64,000 bases of DNA from Chloroflexota bacterium (GTDB taxonomy: Bacteria > Chloroflexota > Dehalococcoidia > Tepidiformales > Tepidiformaceae). How positions within the stretch are numbered: position 1 is the first letter of the stretch; every line of letters begins with the position of its first letter. The stretch lies in assembly GCA_026702615.1 (NCBI GenBank), contig JAPPBY010000036.1, forward strand, positions 1 through 64,000, written 5' to 3'. Both the position numbers and the translations under genes were made by a program. Shown here in pieces: positions 63,267-64,000 of this stretch. Below the pieces are notes generated by a model that was not told where the DNA came from, did not search any database, and saw nothing but the letters and a program-made list of their open reading frames with translations.

Positions 63267-64000
63267 TTAGAACTCGTCGATGCACCAGGGGGCGGTGTGC
63301 CAGCGGAGAAGCGCATCGGCGAGGCGCAGGGCGTCGGGAGAACCTTCGACCCGGCCGGCGCGGGCGAGGACGGAGGGCGAAACATCGCCGAGGTAGATGG
63401 CTCCGAGAGCGTCAGCGCCTATGGTGACGTCGGGTGATGCGTCGGTGGGGCGGCAGGAGGCCCTGCCGTTCTCGACGGTGAGCTCGAAACGGCCCGCGGC
63501 CCAGGGGCCGAAGGCGTCGGTCACGTCGAGGACGAGGCGGGCATCGGTGAGGTAGGCGCGGCCTTCGAGAGCGCGGGGCACGTCGAGGATGCGCACCCAG
63601 AGGGTATCGCGAGGGATGCGGCGGAGATGGCGGGGGTCGGCCAGCATCCAGAAGAGGGGATCGTCGGGCGGGCGGTTATCGGCCTGGATCGTGCCGATGA
63701 GGTCGACGCCGAAGAGGTAGCGCCAGAGCGCGGTCTCGGCAACGGGGTTCAGCGCCACCAACTCGTGCAGGCGGAGGGTTCCGCGGGGGACGCCCTCGGG
63801 CCAGTCGGCCTTGGTCGTGTAGATGGCGTAGCCCTCCGGACCTTCGGAACCGCCGTACTCGACGTACAGGCGCTTCGTGAAACCGTCCTCGGGTTTCTCC
63901 GTGCTGGGAATGACGAAGCCGCGCCAGAGGTACGGGAACCGCGTCATCATGCCGGGCCGCGACTCGCGCAGGCGGTCGTGGATCGCCGGCCAGCGCTCGA
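63267..64000 (-). CDS. Eis-like GNAT/SCP2 acetyltransferase, 5' end cut by window edge
   Basis: Visible 244 codons correspond to the middle and C-terminal SCP2-like parts of an enhanced-intracellular-survival (Eis) type N-acetyltransferase: YAIYTTKADWPEG, LRLHELVALNPVAETALWRYLFGVDLIGTI and LADPRHLRRIPRDTLWVRILDVPRALEGR (in pieces), then the sterol-carrier-like C-terminus. The frame stays open through base 64000, reading ERWPAIHDRLRESRPGMM before the first in-window ATG, so the GNAT N-terminal domain lies outside. Substrate unknown. Confidence 0.82.
   Translation of the reverse strand, partial: ERWPAIHDRLRESRPGMMTRFPYLWRGFVIPSTEKPEDGFTKRLYVEYGGSEGPEGYAIYTTKADWPEGVPRGTLRLHELVALNPVAETALWRYLFGVDLIGTIQADNRPPDDPLFWMLADPRHLRRIPRDTLWVRILDVPRALEGRAYLTDARLVLDVTDAFGPWAAGRFELTVENGRASCRPTDASPDVTIGADALGAIYLGDVSPSVLARAGRVEGSPDALRLADALLRWHTAPWCIDEF

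Overview
The window is a high-GC, densely packed bacterial chromosome segment of about 88 annotated features, with no rRNA, tRNA, CRISPR array or insertion sequence that I can see. The gene content fits a member of the Chloroflexota, probably a Dehalococcoidia-like lineage, though this is inference only. The supporting traits are a squalene-hopene cyclase next to ispH and a squalene synthase, several flavin/F420-type LLM oxidoreductases with a cofC gene, a T-box-controlled eukaryote-like isoleucyl-tRNA synthetase, ThyX, and secreted proteins with LRVWQ/SARP repeats. Genes sit in short operons with ATGA, GTGA or TGATG overlaps. The only gene-free stretch over 300 bases is the ileS leader at about 18428-18801.

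Layout. 1-3.8 kb: isoprenoid/hopanoid operon ispH-shc-hpnC (minus). 3.8-8.6 kb: YbjQ, CvpA, Trm112, a folate operon (unknown gene, JAMM peptidase, folP, folK) and thrB. 8.7-14.8 kb: an orphan phage-tail-hub-like protein with a 70-residue partner, an MFS transporter, a luciferase-like oxidoreductase and a secreted LRR protein. 14.9-18.4 kb: YciI/TPR operon and thioesterase/hydrolase pair. 18.4-25.5 kb: T-box, ileS, HAD phosphatase and a six-fold Cache-domain membrane protein. 25.5-29.1 kb: quinone oxidoreductase, fabI, lgt, glutaredoxin-like, nadD. 29.1-32.8 kb: CIRCE-hrcA-grpE-dnaK. 32.8-38.1 kb: small-molecule enzymes and a ferredoxin. 38.2-43.4 kb: an AhpD-like gene with an in-frame UGA, then a minus-strand operon of cca, phosphotransferase, PhoB/PhoR-like two-component system and a 40-residue membrane protein. 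43.5-54.8 kb: cupredoxin, MazEF-like pair, LLM enzyme, repeat-rich coiled-coil protein, tandem SDR fusion, PQQ-type dehydrogenase, aminotransferase, RodZ-like, dapA, dCTP deaminase. 54.8-55.7 kb: a divergent pair of genes with in-frame UGA. 55.8-64 kb: secA, cofC, thyX, lipB, hicAB and a partial Eis-like acetyltransferase.

The main discovery is selenocysteine. Three genes that look broken by TGA in a plain ORF scan are continuous across the TGA, which falls exactly at a redox-active position: a CxxU AhpD-like protein (38208-38813), a CxxU SelW/Rdx-like protein (54814-55065, minus) and a UGSC-motif protein (55195-55713). Each TGA is followed within about 25 nt by a hairpin that could serve as a bacterial SECIS; the one in the UGSC gene has a perfect 9-bp stem. 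Finding three such cases in 64 kb makes sequencing error or pseudogenes unlikely. The selA/B/C/D machinery is not in the window.

A second window-wide pattern concerns translation starts. At least 17 operon-leading genes have a TANNNT -10 box ending 6-8 bases before the start codon and no usable Shine-Dalgarno, which predicts leaderless mRNAs. Downstream operon genes use overlap or ordinary Shine-Dalgarno sequences. This pattern was used to choose several starts. folP appears to start at a rare ATC codon preceded by GGGAGG.
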